The notes beneath the pieces were generated by a model, which saw only the letters and a program-made list of their open reading frames with translations, was not told the DNA's origin and did not search any database. From positions 62,001-126,000 of the forward strand of contig REGQ01000012.1 of assembly GCA_004134985.1 (NCBI GenBank): a stretch of 64,000 nucleotides of DNA, given 5' to 3'. Positions 41,929 to 49,663 of the stretch are shown piece by piece. Numbering within the stretch: the first letter of the stretch is position 1; each line of letters starts with the position of its first letter. The position numbers and the translations under genes were made by a program. The DNA is from Paenibacillaceae bacterium. Lineage in GTDB: Bacteria; Bacillota; Bacilli; Paenibacillales; Paenibacillaceae.

Positions 41929-43296
41929 TTATTGGTTTTCGTCTTCAATTTTCTTCGCTTCTTCAAGCACCTGAGCAGGCGTTTTCTTGCCTGTTACGAC
42001 TTGTTGAACGCCAGCGCGAAGCGTAGTGAACGTTTCTTGCGAAATTTTGCTGTCCACCGGTGTCGTGATCGAAGCGGAATTGGCAGACATTGCGAAACCG
42101 TCAACTGCCGCTTGCGGCAGCCCTAAGATTTCAACGTCAGCAGCAGGAGCGCCGCCGTTGGCTGAAGCGATTTTTTGAATAATGGCAGGAGAAGTCATGT
42201 GCTTCATCAGTGCGATAGCAGTATCTTTCTTGTCTGCATTGTCATGGGTAGCTTTGGACAGATAGAAACCGGATCCGAACCCGCCGATAATATCGTTGCC
42301 GCTGCCCACGCCGCCAGGAACAACAGGGAAAGGAATAATCGTCGTATTGTCTTTCACTTCCTGGTCAGTGAATCCGCCGAACGCCCATGAGCCTTCGAGA
42401 ATCATTGCCGCTTTGCCTTCACCATAGTAGTTGGAGGCCATGCCGAGATCAATCGTTGCAGCATCTTTAGGGAATGCGCCAAGCTCATAAAGCTCCTTCA
42501 TTGCTGCATAACCTTTTTCCCAGTTCGGATCAATGCCATCTGCCAAACCTTTCGATTGGCCTTCAGGACCAGCCGCAGTCAGAATGAAATGCTCGATAAG
42601 ATAATGGGATTGATCGAATGGCGCAGACAATGGAATGATGCCATTGGCAGCGAATGTTTCAACTGCTTTTTTCAATTTATCCCAATCGGTTGGCAGTTCA
42701 AGGTTATTGTCTGCAAACAGTTGTTTGTTTACGAACAGCCCTTCATAGTAGCCAGTCAATGGAACAGCATAGATGTTGCCGTCTTTTTGTCTAGTGTTCT
42801 CAAGCGCGTTTGGGGAAAATCCGTTTTTCCAGTCTGCGTCAGCATCCAGCAGTCCGTTCAGAGGAACGACTTTGCCTGCATTAACAAAATCTTGCGCGTC
42901 TGCACCGACGAAGTAGAACAGAAGATCAGGCTCGTTGCCTGTTGTCATATCGGTGTTTACTTTGGTTCTGAAGCTGTCATCATTCGCCGACATGACTTCA
43001 TTTTCGATTTTTACATTTGGATTGCTTGCAGTGAACTCATCCAAAGCAGCCTGGAATGCTTCACGTGCAGCGTCAGTACCGCCAAAAGTGGAGAAAACGC
43101 GCAATGATACATCTTTTGCAGGCGGTTCTTCTTCTTTCACCGGTTCTTCTTTAGGCGGATCTTCCACTTTCGCCGGTTCTTCTTTCACCGTTTCTTCTTT
43201 TGGAGGATCTTTCACTTCGTTCTTGCTGCCGCAAGCAGCCAGGAACATGGCGAATAATAGCATAATACTTAAAAGGACTAATGATGATCTTTTCAC
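41929..43296 (-). CDS. Sugar ABC substrate-binding lipoprotein (second importer)
   Basis: A 455-residue binding protein. GTG 43296 is 6 bases after GAGGGGGAG; an upstream in-frame ATG at 43335 would place 13 residues before the signal peptide. The signal ends FLAAC, with C22 as the lipid anchor, followed by an unusual Glu/Pro/Lys/Val-rich linker of about 45 residues (repeats of the type KEEPVK and EDPPKEE). The SBP_bac_1 fold follows (LRVFSTFGGTDAAREAF, TGNEPDLLFYFVG, MILEGSWAFGGF). It should capture the glycan fragments used by this locus. Confidence 0.88.
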   Translation of the reverse strand: MKRSSLVLLSIMLLFAMFLAACGSKNEVKDPPKEETVKEEPAKVEDPPKEEPVKEEEPPAKDVSLRVFSTFGGTDAAREAFQAALDEFTASNPNVKIENEVMSANDDSFRTKVNTDMTTGNEPDLLFYFVGADAQDFVNAGKVVPLNGLLDADADWKNGFSPNALENTRQKDGNIYAVPLTGYYEGLFVNKQLFADNNLELPTDWDKLKKAVETFAANGIIPLSAPFDQSHYLIEHFILTAAGPEGQSKGLADGIDPNWEKGYAAMKELYELGAFPKDAATIDLGMASNYYGEGKAAMILEGSWAFGGFTDQEVKDNTTIIPFPVVPGGVGSGNDIIGGFGSGFYLSKATHDNADKKDTAIALMKHMTSPAIIQKIASANGGAPAADVEILGLPQAAVDGFAMSANSASITTPVDSKISQETFTTLRAGVQQVVTGKKTPAQVLEEAKKIEDENQ

Positions 43297-43360
43297 TCCA
43301 AACTCCCCCTCGAACAATAGTGTTTTTGGAAACATCTGTATAATCCAGCTGTCTACGAAA

Positions 43361-43389
43361 AGTGTACTTTAAGCATAAAACAACGTCAA
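43361..43389 (-). promoter_or_regulatory. SigA promoter of the second ABC importer operon
   Basis: On the minus strand TTGACG (43389-43384) is followed after exactly 17 bases by TACACT (43366-43361). It points to the binding-protein gene about 65 bases downstream. Confidence 0.6.
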
Positions 43390-43938
43390 TATCGTGAGAG
43401 GGATACATTTCTCTAAAAGAATAGGGATAAAATGACATGATATGTAAGCGCAACGGTTGGGCATGGTAAGGTTGTGACGGGTTAATGCAGCAAGTGTTAT
43501 GATGCGGGATGGACAAGAATGGATCAGAATCATCTGTATGACGTGGATTAAAAGTAAAATAATAGAAATTAATTAAATGTGATTTTAGTAAGGGAAATCT
43601 GACTATTGCAAATTATTACGGTGGATTTCCAGATATTTTGCTGATGTTTTCTGGAAATTAATATCTTGGATCTTCTCAGATTTTGACGGGCAGAGACGGA
43701 GAGAGATAAAGTGCTTTTTTCATTTTTTACAGCCGTTCGGGTAAATTCCTATGGCAGCGCTTTCCAACAGAGGATATCAGGGGGCAAAACTCCGTTAGAA
43801 GATTTTATCCCATTGTCTGTCTGTTTCTGGACTTGCCAACAAATTTACAAGGGCGATACAACTTGGAAACAGCAGCTTGCTACAATGTAAAACAAAGAAA
43901 CCTAAATAAACGTGTAAATGTATAAGGAGGTACGCTTG
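43390..43938. other. Gene-free divergent region
   Basis: About 550 bases with no credible gene or RNA. Possible weak -10 elements for the MurE-like gene are TACAAC near 43857 (18 bases after TTGCCA) and TACAAT near 43880. No cre site or dyad stands out. Confidence 0.5.
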
Positions 43939-45429
43939 ATGTGGCTGTCGTCCATTGCTGAGCATCTTGAATTATTGAATACACAAGGGAACCTTCATCT
44001 TGAAGTGAAAACAATCGTCTTTGACTCGCGGGAAGCGACTGCGGGCAGTCTGTTCGTTGCGATTCCAGGCTTCGAGACCGACGGACACCGATACATCGAT
44101 CAGGCGATTCAGCGCGGTGCGGTTGCCATCGTAGTCGAACAGGACTTATTGAATGTACCGGCCGGAATCACCGTGATGAAAGTCACAGATTCCCGTGACG
44201 CATTGGCACGTCTGTCCGCAGCTTTCTATGGCGATCCTACAGAAGGCATGAACTTGATCGGTGTGACAGGGACGAATGGCAAAACTTCGATTACTTATTT
44301 CATCCATTCGATCTTGAAAGCAGCGGGCCGTCCTGCGGGTCTGATTGGCAGCATGGGCGCTTTAATTGATGACAAGCAAGTTGAAAGCCGACATACAACG
44401 CCTGAATCGGTTCATTTGCAGTGTTTGTTTCAAGCGATGCGTGCAGAAGGCATTAATCATTGCGTCATGGAGGTGTCATCCCATGCACTCAGTCTGAAAC
44501 GTACAGCATACAGTCGGTTTAAAACAGGGATCTTTACGAACTTGACACCCGATCATTTGGAACTTCATCAGTCGATGGAAAATTACTTCGCAGCCAAATC
44601 GCAATTGTTCGATATAACCGAAGAGACCAATATTATTAATGCGGATGACCATTACGGCCAATTGTTAATCAGCAAACTTCAAGGCCGTCCGGCTAAACTG
44701 ATTTCATATGGCATCTATAATGACAGCGACGTCTATGCAACGGATATACAGTATTTTGAGCATGAAACGTATTTCACTGTTCATACCCCGGCTGGATCAA
44801 TACCGATTCGGGTAAGAATGCCTGGTATGATTTATGTATACAATGCACTTGCGGCCATTGCCTGCGCAGTCAACTGCGGTGTAAGCCTGAACGCGATTCA
44901 GGCTGGACTCCATAATGTAATGGGCGTGCGTGGCAGGATGGAAACCGTTTATCAGGACAAAGACAACAAAGTCATCGTTGATTTTGCACATACGGAAGAT
45001 GGGCTGGAAAAAACGCTGAAGACGATACGCTTATTTACTCAGGCAAGAATAATTCTTGTATTTGGCGTGTATGGCGCTGAAGGAGAGCCCGGCCAGCGCA
45101 AACGGCAGGCGATGGGCAAAGTGGCGGGAACTTATGCAGATTTGTCCTTTGTCACATCAGACAACCCCAAAAACAATGATTCGATGCACATTATTCAGGA
45201 AATTGTGGAAGGCATCAGGCAGACGGTTGGCGAGTATCGCTCGCATGTGGACCGCAAAGAAGCGATCCATTGCGCTCTCAGCGAATGCCGGACTGGCGAT
45301 ATCGTACTGATTGCGGGCAAAGGGCATGAAACAGCGCAATTGATAGGCGACACGGCATTGCCTTTTAACGAAAAGGATATCGTGAACGAATTTATGGCAT
45401 CCCGGTTTGCAGTTGGAACTTTGCGATGA
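43939..45429 (+). CDS. MurE-type Mur ligase paralogue
   Basis: A 496-residue Mur ligase of MurE architecture, away from any cell-division or wall cluster. The N-terminal UMP-binding domain has VFDSREATAGSLFVAIPG; the central ATPase has the P-loop GVTGTNGKTS (111-117), HTTPESV and VMEVSSHAL; the C-terminal domain follows. It departs from standard MurE at several signatures: DNPK (408-411) instead of the diaminopimelate motif DNPR, HTEDGLEK instead of HTPDGL, and no CGGDRD motif after VFG. It may be a second MurE, or may join another amino acid to a UDP-sugar precursor. ATG 43939 follows AAGGAGG. Confidence 0.8.
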   Translation: MWLSSIAEHLELLNTQGNLHLEVKTIVFDSREATAGSLFVAIPGFETDGHRYIDQAIQRGAVAIVVEQDLLNVPAGITVMKVTDSRDALARLSAAFYGDPTEGMNLIGVTGTNGKTSITYFIHSILKAAGRPAGLIGSMGALIDDKQVESRHTTPESVHLQCLFQAMRAEGINHCVMEVSSHALSLKRTAYSRFKTGIFTNLTPDHLELHQSMENYFAAKSQLFDITEETNIINADDHYGQLLISKLQGRPAKLISYGIYNDSDVYATDIQYFEHETYFTVHTPAGSIPIRVRMPGMIYVYNALAAIACAVNCGVSLNAIQAGLHNVMGVRGRMETVYQDKDNKVIVDFAHTEDGLEKTLKTIRLFTQARIILVFGVYGAEGEPGQRKRQAMGKVAGTYADLSFVTSDNPKNNDSMHIIQEIVEGIRQTVGEYRSHVDRKEAIHCALSECRTGDIVLIAGKGHETAQLIGDTALPFNEKDIVNEFMASRFAVGTLR

Positions 45430-45463
45430 CTGGCAGGACACAGGAAATGTGTCCCCAGTCATC
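45425..45463. terminator. Hairpin between convergent genes
   Basis: GATGACTGG...GGACAC pairs with GTGTCC..CAGTCATC (stem interrupted by a 2-base bulge), beginning inside the last codons of the Mur ligase gene. There is no T run on either strand. A second dyad, ATTTACC / GGTAAAT, follows at 45479-45499. Confidence 0.5.
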
Positions 45464-45507
45464 ATTGCACTTAATAGTATTTACCGATTAATGGTAAATC
45501 GGTCTGG

Positions 45508-47022
45508 CTACGTTTGTTTGTTATACTTCATGTACAGATTGTCTATGCGCACTTGCAAATCTTCATGATCCGGCTGGAAATGAACCGCCCATTCCATATA
45601 TTTAATCGCTTCCGCGAGCGCGCCCTGCATGGAGCAATGTTCAGACATGAACAGGCTGAGTGTGAACAGCTTGTCTTCCAACCTGGAGCGCAGACTCAAA
45701 ATCCAGTCATCGTTCAATGTGCGAAGGGAGCCGGGATGAAGCACGTCGAACAAACGTGTACAGAGCAGCTGCTTCTGATGAGTATTCTGTTCAGACAAGG
45801 CTTCATCGATCTGTTCGATAAAGGTCTTCAAGTCACATTGTATTTTTCCATTCATATAAATATGTCCCTTATCCAGCGAGAGAAAGCCGTTGTGCTCATC
45901 CTGAAGCAGCTTTCGCAGATGGGTCAAATACATTCGCAAGTTGTGTCTGGCTTTCCCTGCTGCAACTTCCCCCCATAGATCATCACATAATTGTTCTCTT
46001 GTTACAGACGGATTCAGGATGAGATACATGAGAAGTTGTTTGGCGTAGCGCCGATTCCATCCCTCGATAATTTTCTCCCCGCCCACGAACACCTGGAACT
46101 GGCCCATAAGATCAACTCGTAGCAGCTTGGCAGGCACGGTGTCAGGTTGTCCATGCAGCATTTCAAACAATTCACTATGCAGCGCTTGCAGGAAGGCGTC
46201 CTCGCTCTGGGGCGAGATGTTGCCATTTTGAAAAAAATGATGCATTTGTCTGCCGGTTTCCTCCGGCTGATCGTAAAATGTCATATTCGATGCGTTCAAT
46301 ATCGTCATACACTGCGAATTTCGAATGTATGCTGTTTGCAGCCCAGATAAATACGGCGGGTAGATCGGGTCAAGATTACCTGAGATGATAGCCACGGGGC
46401 GGGTATTTCGCTTTAATTGCGCAAAAATATCATCGTGAATCGCTGCAAAGCCATCCCACAGATCTAAATAAGTTGCCGGAGCGACCTTGTTAAAGCTTTC
46501 GTACAGCATTTTAATCTGAGGGCTATCCGTTTCATAAAGCGTAATAAGCGGAATAATATAATCAGCCAGACGCTGCATCGAATGGTTGTCTACGAGCGAC
46601 TTGCGGTGCGCCGTCAGTTTATCAGCTGTGCTTTTGGGAAAAAACAGCGGAATCGAGTGGAGCGTGATGCCCAAAACCATCTCCGGGCGGTATGCGCCAA
46701 GCAATACAACACAGATGCTTCCTGCTCCGTGTCCCGCAGCATAGAAAGTGGAGATCCCCAAACTATTTACCAAAAAAAGCGTATCCGCAAACAGCAGCTC
46801 CCAGCTTAGTTGTTCGGTCCCTCGATCGCTCAAGCCATGCCCTCTTAAATCATAACGGAGAATATGGTAGTGCTGCTCCAAATAAGGAATAATCAGATCC
46901 CATGAGCGCAGTTCCAAGCCTGCGCCATGAATAATGAGCAGCGTATCTGCGGAAGGAGGAGCGGTGCTCGAAAGAAGATATTCGTAGTAGATTTTCACAT
47001 GATTTCGAGTTACATACGGCAT
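45508..47022 (-). CDS. Inactive alpha/beta-hydrolase fused to SARP-type DNA-binding/BTAD regulator
   Basis: A 504-residue fusion. Residues 1-265 are an alpha/beta-hydrolase (LLIIHGAGLELRSWD, YDLRGHGLSDRG), but the nucleophile elbow reads GHGAG (97-101) instead of GxSxG, and the expected catalytic histidine is N246 in NASNMTFYDQPEE; only the acid, D218 in GNLDPIYPP, remains. Residues about 300-385 are a winged helix of the SARP/OmpR class (NRRYAKQLLMYLILNP, LCDDLWGE, RHNLRMYLTHLRKLL), then a BTAD-like helical region to the end. It probably binds a small molecule with the dead hydrolase and regulates nearby genes. The targets are unknown. Confidence 0.8.
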   Translation of the reverse strand: MPYVTRNHVKIYYEYLLSSTAPPSADTLLIIHGAGLELRSWDLIIPYLEQHYHILRYDLRGHGLSDRGTEQLSWELLFADTLFLVNSLGISTFYAAGHGAGSICVVLLGAYRPEMVLGITLHSIPLFFPKSTADKLTAHRKSLVDNHSMQRLADYIIPLITLYETDSPQIKMLYESFNKVAPATYLDLWDGFAAIHDDIFAQLKRNTRPVAIISGNLDPIYPPYLSGLQTAYIRNSQCMTILNASNMTFYDQPEETGRQMHHFFQNGNISPQSEDAFLQALHSELFEMLHGQPDTVPAKLLRVDLMGQFQVFVGGEKIIEGWNRRYAKQLLMYLILNPSVTREQLCDDLWGEVAAGKARHNLRMYLTHLRKLLQDEHNGFLSLDKGHIYMNGKIQCDLKTFIEQIDEALSEQNTHQKQLLCTRLFDVLHPGSLRTLNDDWILSLRSRLEDKLFTLSLFMSEHCSMQGALAEAIKYMEWAVHFQPDHEDLQVRIDNLYMKYNKQT

Positions 47023-47162
47023 TTGCTTGCGGGTTTCCTCTCATTATTTAAATAAGTGTATAACTTCTTCATTTTATAACATTGCCCTCTAAAAAGACAT
47101 ATGCGATTGCAGGGGAAAACACTGCATGGTGTGGCGATCATGTAACGCTGCATTTTGTACAA

Positions 47163-47182
47163 TAAGATAATCGCTTATCTTA
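47163..47182. promoter_or_regulatory. Perfect 8-bp dyad in the divergent region
   Basis: TAAGATAA (47163-47170) and TTATCTTA (47175-47182) with four bases between. It lies between the hydrolase-SARP regulator and the gene at 47221 and is a candidate operator for one of them. Not matched with confidence to a known regulator. Confidence 0.5.
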
Positions 47183-47220
47183 CATAACGGCAACCAATGC
47201 GGAGGGGAAAGACAATTGAC

Positions 47221-47880
47221 ATGGAGCAGACAGAAATGAATTTGCGAAAAAAATGGTGGATTGTTGTATTGATGATCGCTGTAATATTTACTATAGGAGC
47301 AGTGAATTACCTATTAAATGGACACAAATATCGCTTGCTAAGCGAGGCGCCAATCGCGTTGGTGCCTGACTATCAGTACATGCCTGAACAATTTACTGAA
47401 CTCGACCTATCCATCTATGATACTTTAAAAGGGGAACGGATCAGCTACGGCATGACAAAAGCCGATATTGAACAAATTGTTGGCGACGCGGAAGGCGAAG
47501 CATGGGCCTTTGTTCCGTCGCATCCACTGGAAGCGTTGGAGTATGCCGACGGATTGCAAATTGTTTATCGGCTGGACCGGGCGATTTCTTTTATTATGGG
47601 CTCCGAGGGGACAGGCAGGTTTGTGACAATGCGCAACATCGGGATGGCGAACGGAGCGCACGATCATTTGGTGGCCTACGGGCTGAGGCCTACTGTCGCA
47701 AGCGAGGACTATGATACTTATCTGTTTCAACAAGTGGATAACGGATACAAGATATTGGAAGAGCAGAACTATGCCGATAATGAAGAACTGACCGTATACC
47801 ATATTTCGTTTCAGAAAGAGGACGGCAAGCTGGTATCCGTATCCTTATCGGATATGCTCTTCGCCGTAAAATTCAATTAG
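47221..47880 (+). CDS. Hypothetical membrane-anchored protein
   Basis: A 219-residue protein not recognised by family. It has one N-terminal membrane helix (WWIVVLMIAVIFTIGAVNYLL, about 13-33) with a basic flank, then an extracytoplasmic domain of mixed alpha/beta character. The segment ERISYGMTKADIEQIVGDAEG resembles the first helix of BLIP/SmpA-OmlA-type domains (helix-G-M-T-K...IVG), which is suggestive only. ATG 47221 follows GGAGGGGAAAG; the ATG at 47197 has no site. A dyad lies just upstream, and it is divergent from the hydrolase-SARP regulator. Confidence 0.6.
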   Translation: MEQTEMNLRKKWWIVVLMIAVIFTIGAVNYLLNGHKYRLLSEAPIALVPDYQYMPEQFTELDLSIYDTLKGERISYGMTKADIEQIVGDAEGEAWAFVPSHPLEALEYADGLQIVYRLDRAISFIMGSEGTGRFVTMRNIGMANGAHDHLVAYGLRPTVASEDYDTYLFQQVDNGYKILEEQNYADNEELTVYHISFQKEDGKLVSVSLSDMLFAVKFN

Positions 47881-48000
47881 CGCCTACATACATAACGATG
47901 TGCTGACGTTTCCCGGGGGCTCCCGGGAAGCGCTTAACCTGATAGCCGTCATCATGTTTGAATATTGGAGCGGCTTGCTTGTATTTCAAAAGGCAAATTG

Positions 48001-48024
48001 GTTAACAATTAAGATGTTGTCAAC
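48001..48024. promoter_or_regulatory. Candidate MtlR operator upstream of mtlA
   Basis: Inverted repeat GTTAACAA (48001-48008) and TTGTCAAC (48017-48024) with one internal mismatch. It lies about 50 bases upstream of a TAATAT -10-like hexamer near 48077, as expected for an activator such as MtlR. It does not match the Bacillus MtlR consensus closely. Confidence 0.4.
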
Positions 48025-48062
48025 AGCTTCATGACGAAAGCTGATTTTCCTTTGATTGAATT

Positions 48063-48078
48063 AGTAAGCGCTTTCGTA
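48063..48078. promoter_or_regulatory. cre site before the mannitol operon
   Basis: TAAGCGCTTTCG with core AAGCGCTTTC resembles the CcpA operator (TGWAANCGNTNWCA) apart from its ends, and overlaps the probable promoter of mtlA, so catabolite repression is expected. A second AAGCGCTTAA core lies near 47928-47940. Confidence 0.6.
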
Positions 48079-48140
48079 ATATGATGGGTTCAGAGTTCAA
48101 AGCAAGAAGCAATTCAAATCGTTTAGTCGGGAGGTTAACA

Positions 48141-49586
48141 ATGATGAGTCAGAATGTCAATGGACAGTCTGCTTCTGAACAGGGTGCAAAAGTTATCATT
48201 CAAAAATTTGGCCGGTTTCTGAGCGGGATGGTTATGCCGAATATCGGCGCCTTTATTGCCTGGGGATTAATAACGGCTTTATTCATACCAACGGGATGGC
48301 TGCCGAATGAAAGTTTGGCATCGCTCGTAGGTCCGATGATCACTTATTTGCTGCCGCTGCTGATCGGTTATACAGGCGGCAATATGATTCATAAGGGGCG
48401 TGGCGGTGTCATCGGCGCTGTAGCGACGATGGGAGTCATCGTAGGAACGGACATTCCGATGTTCCTTGGCGCGATGATTCTAGGTCCGCTAGCCGCCTGG
48501 ATTTTGAAACAGTTTGACAAATCGATCGAAGGCAAAACGCCGCCGGGCTTTGAAATGCTGATCAACAACTTTTCTTCGGGTATTATCGGGGGCCTGCTGG
48601 CGCTTGGAGCATACAAAGGCGTTGGGCCTGTCGTTGAGACCATCAGCAAAGGTCTGGCCAATGGCGTGCAAGCACTGGTTGATGCCGGCCTGCTTCCGCT
48701 GGTCAATGTAATTATCGAGCCAAGTAAAATATTGTTTCTGAACAATGCCATCAATCATGGGGTGCTTGGGCCAATCGCGCTCGACCAGGCTTCCAAAGCA
48801 GGGCAGTCGATTATCTTTATGCTGGAGTCCAACCCTGGGCCAGGTCTTGGCATCTTGCTGGCTTACTGGCTGGTTGGCCGAGGCTCAGTGAGACAATCGG
48901 CGCCGGGAGCGGCCATCATTCACTTTTTCGGCGGGATTCACGAGATTTATTTCCCTTACATTCTCATGAACCCCAGGTTGATTTTGGCGGCTATTACAGG
49001 GGGCATCGTCGGCACATTTACTTTCTCGCTCTTCGGTGCGGGACTTGTAGCGACCCCTTCTCCAGGAAGCATCTTCGCTTACATCGCCATGGCGCCAAAG
49101 GGTGGACTTCTACCCGTATTGAGCGGGGTCGTGACAGCGACGGCAGCTTCCTTTGCGGTGGCAGCACTGCTGCTCAAGACTTCCAGAAAAACAGAAGAAG
49201 ACGATCTGGAGGCTGCCACGCAAAAAGTGAAGCAGATGAAGGCGCAGTCCAAAGGGACGACCTTGGCTGAATCGGCAGTGCCGGCGGCCATAGTGAAGAC
49301 CAGTTCTCAAGTGGAAAAAATCGTATTTGCCTGTGATGCAGGAATGGGTTCGAGCGCCATGGGCGCCTCGATTCTTCGCAAAAAAATGAATGTGGCCGGG
49401 GTGCCGGTAAATGTGGTGAATACGGCAATCAGCGATATTCCTGAGGATGCGGACATCGTTATCACGCATCAATCGCTAACCGATCGCGCCAGACTGACAG
49501 CGCCAAACGCCGAACATATTTCAATCGATAATTTCTTGAAAAGTCCGGCTTATGATGAATTGGTAAGCCGATTAGGTAAAGGCTAA
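48141..49586 (+). CDS. mtlA: Mannitol-specific PTS enzyme IICB
   Basis: A 481-residue PTS permease. The IIC domain (about 20-345; RFLSGMVMPNIGAFIAWGLITALFIPTGW, the GHEIYFP-like GIHEIYFPYILMNPRLI) carries mannitol across the membrane. A linker and a IIB domain follow, with phospho-Cys398 in FACDAGMGSSAMGA. No IIA domain is fused; that is the separate mtlF gene. ATG 48141 follows GGGAGG; an earlier ATG at 48081 lacks a site. A cre site and a dyad lie upstream. Confidence 0.93.
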   Translation: MMSQNVNGQSASEQGAKVIIQKFGRFLSGMVMPNIGAFIAWGLITALFIPTGWLPNESLASLVGPMITYLLPLLIGYTGGNMIHKGRGGVIGAVATMGVIVGTDIPMFLGAMILGPLAAWILKQFDKSIEGKTPPGFEMLINNFSSGIIGGLLALGAYKGVGPVVETISKGLANGVQALVDAGLLPLVNVIIEPSKILFLNNAINHGVLGPIALDQASKAGQSIIFMLESNPGPGLGILLAYWLVGRGSVRQSAPGAAIIHFFGGIHEIYFPYILMNPRLILAAITGGIVGTFTFSLFGAGLVATPSPGSIFAYIAMAPKGGLLPVLSGVVTATAASFAVAALLLKTSRKTEEDDLEAATQKVKQMKAQSKGTTLAESAVPAAIVKTSSQVEKIVFACDAGMGSSAMGASILRKKMNVAGVPVNVVNTAISDIPEDADIVITHQSLTDRARLTAPNAEHISIDNFLKSPAYDELVSRLGKG

Positions 49587-49663
49587 GGAAACAATGGTGA
49601 CGCAGGCGGATCATAGCGCCGGCGTTACCGTCATTTAAGTTGGATAAAAGGGAGGCAGCCGGG

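Noticed and set aside
43441-43460. cre site upstream of the second ABC importer
   Set aside because: TGTAAGCGCAACGG shares only the left half of the consensus.
47905-47935. Terminator after the gene at 47221
   Set aside because: A TTCCCGGG/CCCGGGAA dyad is present but has no T tail and merges into an AAGCGCTT (cre-like) core, so its role is unclear.
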